In this document: positions 6,781-7,712 of the stretch, one piece after another
How the letters are laid out: the number at the start of each line of letters is the position of its first letter
Numbering within the stretch: position 1 is the first letter of the stretch
Assembly: GCA_949878535.1 (NCBI GenBank)
Contig: CATLAS010000033.1
Span: 1-7,712 of the forward strand
Length of the DNA stretch: 7,712 nucleotides
Direction of reading: 5' to 3'
Origin: an uncultured Eubacteriales bacterium
GTDB lineage: Bacteria > Bacillota > Clostridia > Oscillospirales > CAG-272
Program-made: the position numbers and the translations under genes
Notes under the pieces: generated by a model
Seen by the model: only the letters and a program-made list of their open reading frames with translations
Database searches by the model: none
What the model was told of the DNA's origin: nothing

Positions 6781-7347
6781 TTACTGTGCAGCCTGATTTG
6801 TTTCTTGTGCTGGCTTTTCCTTTTTCGGAACGCTTTTCAGCGGTGTAAGAAATACGATCAGCTGTCTACCTTCCATAGCGGCTTTTTTGTCCGCAGTGGA
6901 AAATTCGGAACATGCCTCCTGAAATCTTGTAACAACTTCTCGTCCAAGATCCTGATGTGCCATTTCTCTTCCCTTAAAACGCAGGCAGACACGTACTTTG
7001 TTTCCATCCTGCAAGAATTTAATCGCACGTGCAACCTTCATGTCAAAGTCGTGTTTGTCAATCCGGCAGGAAAGCTGGACTTCCTTTACTTCAACAGTTT
7101 GCTGCTTTTTCTTTTGCTCCTTTGCACGTTTGTCCTGCTCATAGCGGAATTTTCCATAATCCATAGCACGACACACCGGCGGAACAGCCTGCGGCGCAAT
7201 ACAAACCAGATCCACACCCTTTTCATAGGCGTAATCCTTTGCCTGTGCAAGGCTCTTGATACCCAATTGCTCACCCTGCTCGTCTAAAAGCCGGACCTCT
7301 TTTGCACGGATATCATCATTGATAAGAAGTTCTTTTGCGCTGATAAT
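6781..7347 (-). CDS. infC: Translation initiation factor IF-3, probable AUU start
   Basis: IF-3 binds the 30S subunit, blocks 50S joining and checks the initiator tRNA and start codon. The N-domain runs from LLINDDIRAKEVRLLDEQ (residues 7-24 with this start) to PPVCRAMDYGKFRYEQ; a basic helical linker rich in K, E and Q follows. The C-domain begins at VKEVQLSCRIDKHDF and includes RFKGREMAHQDLG. A short Q/K/A-rich tail ends the protein. I start it at ATT (7345-7347), giving 188 residues. AUU is the classic autoregulated infC start, and GGGGGTG (7351-7357) lies just before it. The ATC next to it (7342-7344) and GTG (7351-7353) are less likely alternatives. The frame stays open upstream to an ATG at 7455, but that would translate through the leader terminator and add 36 unconserved residues. 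It is the first gene of infC-rpmI-rplT. Confidence 0.95.
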   Translation of the reverse strand: MISAKELLINDDIRAKEVRLLDEQGEQLGIKSLAQAKDYAYEKGVDLVCIAPQAVPPVCRAMDYGKFRYEQDKRAKEQKKKQQTVEVKEVQLSCRIDKHDFDMKVARAIKFLQDGNKVRVCLRFKGREMAHQDLGREVVTRFQEACSEFSTADKKAAMEGRQLIVFLTPLKSVPKKEKPAQETNQAAQ

Positions 7348-7357
7348 TGGCACCCCC
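7345..7357 (-). promoter_or_regulatory. infC ribosome binding site with AUU start codon
   Basis: In mRNA sense GGGGGTG-CCA-ATT: one mismatch to the ideal GGAGGTG, with 5 nt between GGGGG and ATT. No ATG occurs nearby in frame. IF-3 discriminates against non-standard starts, so AUU allows it to repress its own synthesis, as known in E. coli. The adjacent ATC codon could serve equally. Confidence 0.65.
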
Positions 7358-7405
7358 GATTTCAAATAATAGACTCTTGCCGGATACACCGACCATACTG
7401 CAAAT

Positions 7406-7430
7406 AAAAAAGTGCGGAACAACTCCGCAC
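7406..7430 (-). terminator. Leader terminator (attenuator) upstream of infC
   Basis: In mRNA sense GTGCGGA (7424-7430) and TCCGCAC (7412-7418) form a perfect 7-bp stem around GTTGT, followed by six T (7406-7411). It lies 58 nt before the infC start and about 91 nt after the predicted transcription start. A terminator between a strong promoter and the first gene indicates attenuation. Confidence 0.9.
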
Positions 7431-7521
7431 AAAACCCACGCCCACCCTGGAGCATGCGCTTTATTAACCGATGTGCAGTATACTGACACGGTGAGAACGG
7501 AGCACGTTCTTCTTCTTTTAC
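7406..7521 (-). promoter_or_regulatory. Candidate L20-type attenuation leader of infC-rpmI-rplT
   Basis: From the predicted start near 7521 the RNA forms AGAACG-TGCTC-CGTTCT (7494-7510, 6-bp stem). A longer hairpin (7467-7492) follows: ACCG with CGGT, TGT with ACA and CAG with CTG, with two single-base bulges. The terminator comes last. CTCCG (7498-7502) can pair with CGGAG (7423-7427) in the terminator's 5' arm, and CTCC (7449-7452) competes for the same bases. This gives an antiterminator. The size (about 116 nt) and position match the L20 leader family known in Firmicutes, where L20 stabilises the terminating fold. Family membership is inferred from context and was not tested against a covariance model. 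Confidence 0.65.
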
Positions 7522-7527
7522 CCGATT

Positions 7528-7556
7528 ATTTTACCACCACTTGCAAGCAATGTCAA
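7528..7556 (-). promoter_or_regulatory. Strong sigma-A-type promoter of infC-rpmI-rplT
   Basis: On the minus strand TTGACA (7551-7556) is a perfect -35, the spacer is exactly 17 bp, and the -10 is TAAAAT (7528-7533, 5/6). The AT-rich stretch 7557-7585 just upstream could act as an UP element. The start point should be near 7521. A second TTGACA lies at 7584-7589, with only poor -10 candidates. Confidence 0.88.
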
Positions 7557-7648
7557 TAGTATTTTTTATGTTTTTGAAAAATATGTCAATAAATTTTCTT
7601 CACTCGGATTAAAAGACCCCAGGAAATGGAATCCTACAGAGCGCAAAC

Positions 7649-7695
7649 AATAAAAGACTCCCCCAGCAAAGGAAGCTACTGCTAAGCGGGTGAAG
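7649..7695 (-). terminator. Possible terminator of an upstream gene outside the window
   Basis: In mRNA sense a C-rich segment with AGCA (7680-7695) can pair imperfectly with TGCTGGGGGAG (7658-7668). AGCA/TGCT and CCC/GGG are the firm parts, and TCTTTTATT follows. The stem has bulges, so the call is weak. It would end a minus-strand gene lying right of the window. Otherwise 7557-7712 shows no gene. Confidence 0.3.
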
Positions 7696-7712
7696 GATTG
7701 TGATACTATAAT

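Noticed and set aside
7348..7455. N-terminal extension of infC to the ATG at 7455
   Set aside because: The extension crosses the attenuator stem and its T-run, has no family resemblance, and a better ribosome binding site serves the ATT at 7347.
7430..7455. T-box-like AGGGTGG on the minus strand (7443-7448 region)
   Set aside because: The core matches AGGGTGG, but the following bases do not give the NACCGCG part, no specifier stem is evident, and the downstream genes are not amino-acid related.
7707..7712. TATAAT at the right edge on the plus strand
   Set aside because: No -35-like sequence lies 16-18 bp upstream and the downstream sequence is outside the window.

Overview
The window looks like a chromosomal core region of a low-to-moderate GC Firmicute, most likely a member of the Clostridia. 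The protein sequences of L20, L35, IF3, TopA and TrmFO are of the Firmicutes type. The gene string infC-rpmI-rplT, then a SpoU-family rRNA methylase, dprA, topA and trmFO is also characteristic, since dprA-topA-trmFO is the conserved Firmicutes order. Every gene lies on the minus strand, so biological order runs from the right edge to the left. I see no mobile element, CRISPR array, rRNA or tRNA.

Right part (about 6040-7712): a translation operon. A strong sigma-A-type promoter (TTGACA, 17 bp, TAAAAT; 7528-7556) starts a leader of about 174 nt with two well-formed hairpins and a perfect intrinsic terminator (7406-7430). This is the layout expected of an L20-controlled attenuation leader. infC follows, probably from an AUU start at 7347, then rpmI (L35) and rplT (L20). 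A strong bipartite hairpin with a short T-tract (6041-6073) closes the operon.

Middle part (3815-5981): a SpoU/TrmH-type 2'-O-methyltransferase, probably acting on 23S rRNA, followed 55 nt later by dprA, which encodes the single-strand DNA-binding RecA loader. The methylase has a good ribosome binding site. dprA has none at normal spacing, and a small hairpin lies upstream of its start.

Left part (1-3791): topA has its own promoter (TTGCAA, 17 bp, TATAAT; 3763-3791) in the 204-nt gap after dprA. Its leader of about 147 nt carries a perfect 11-bp direct repeat at the transcription start, a nested long hairpin, and a compact hairpin next to the Shine-Dalgarno sequence. topA (DNA topoisomerase I with four zinc ribbons) overlaps trmFO by 4 bp (ATGA). 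trmFO, the folate-dependent tRNA m5U54 methyltransferase, runs off the left edge.

Most of the window is conserved housekeeping sequence. I found no clear undescribed system. The parts that deserve attention are the two structured leaders (infC and topA), the AUU start of infC, and the unusual dprA start. All promoter, hairpin and start calls come from reading the sequence by eye; no search or folding program was run.
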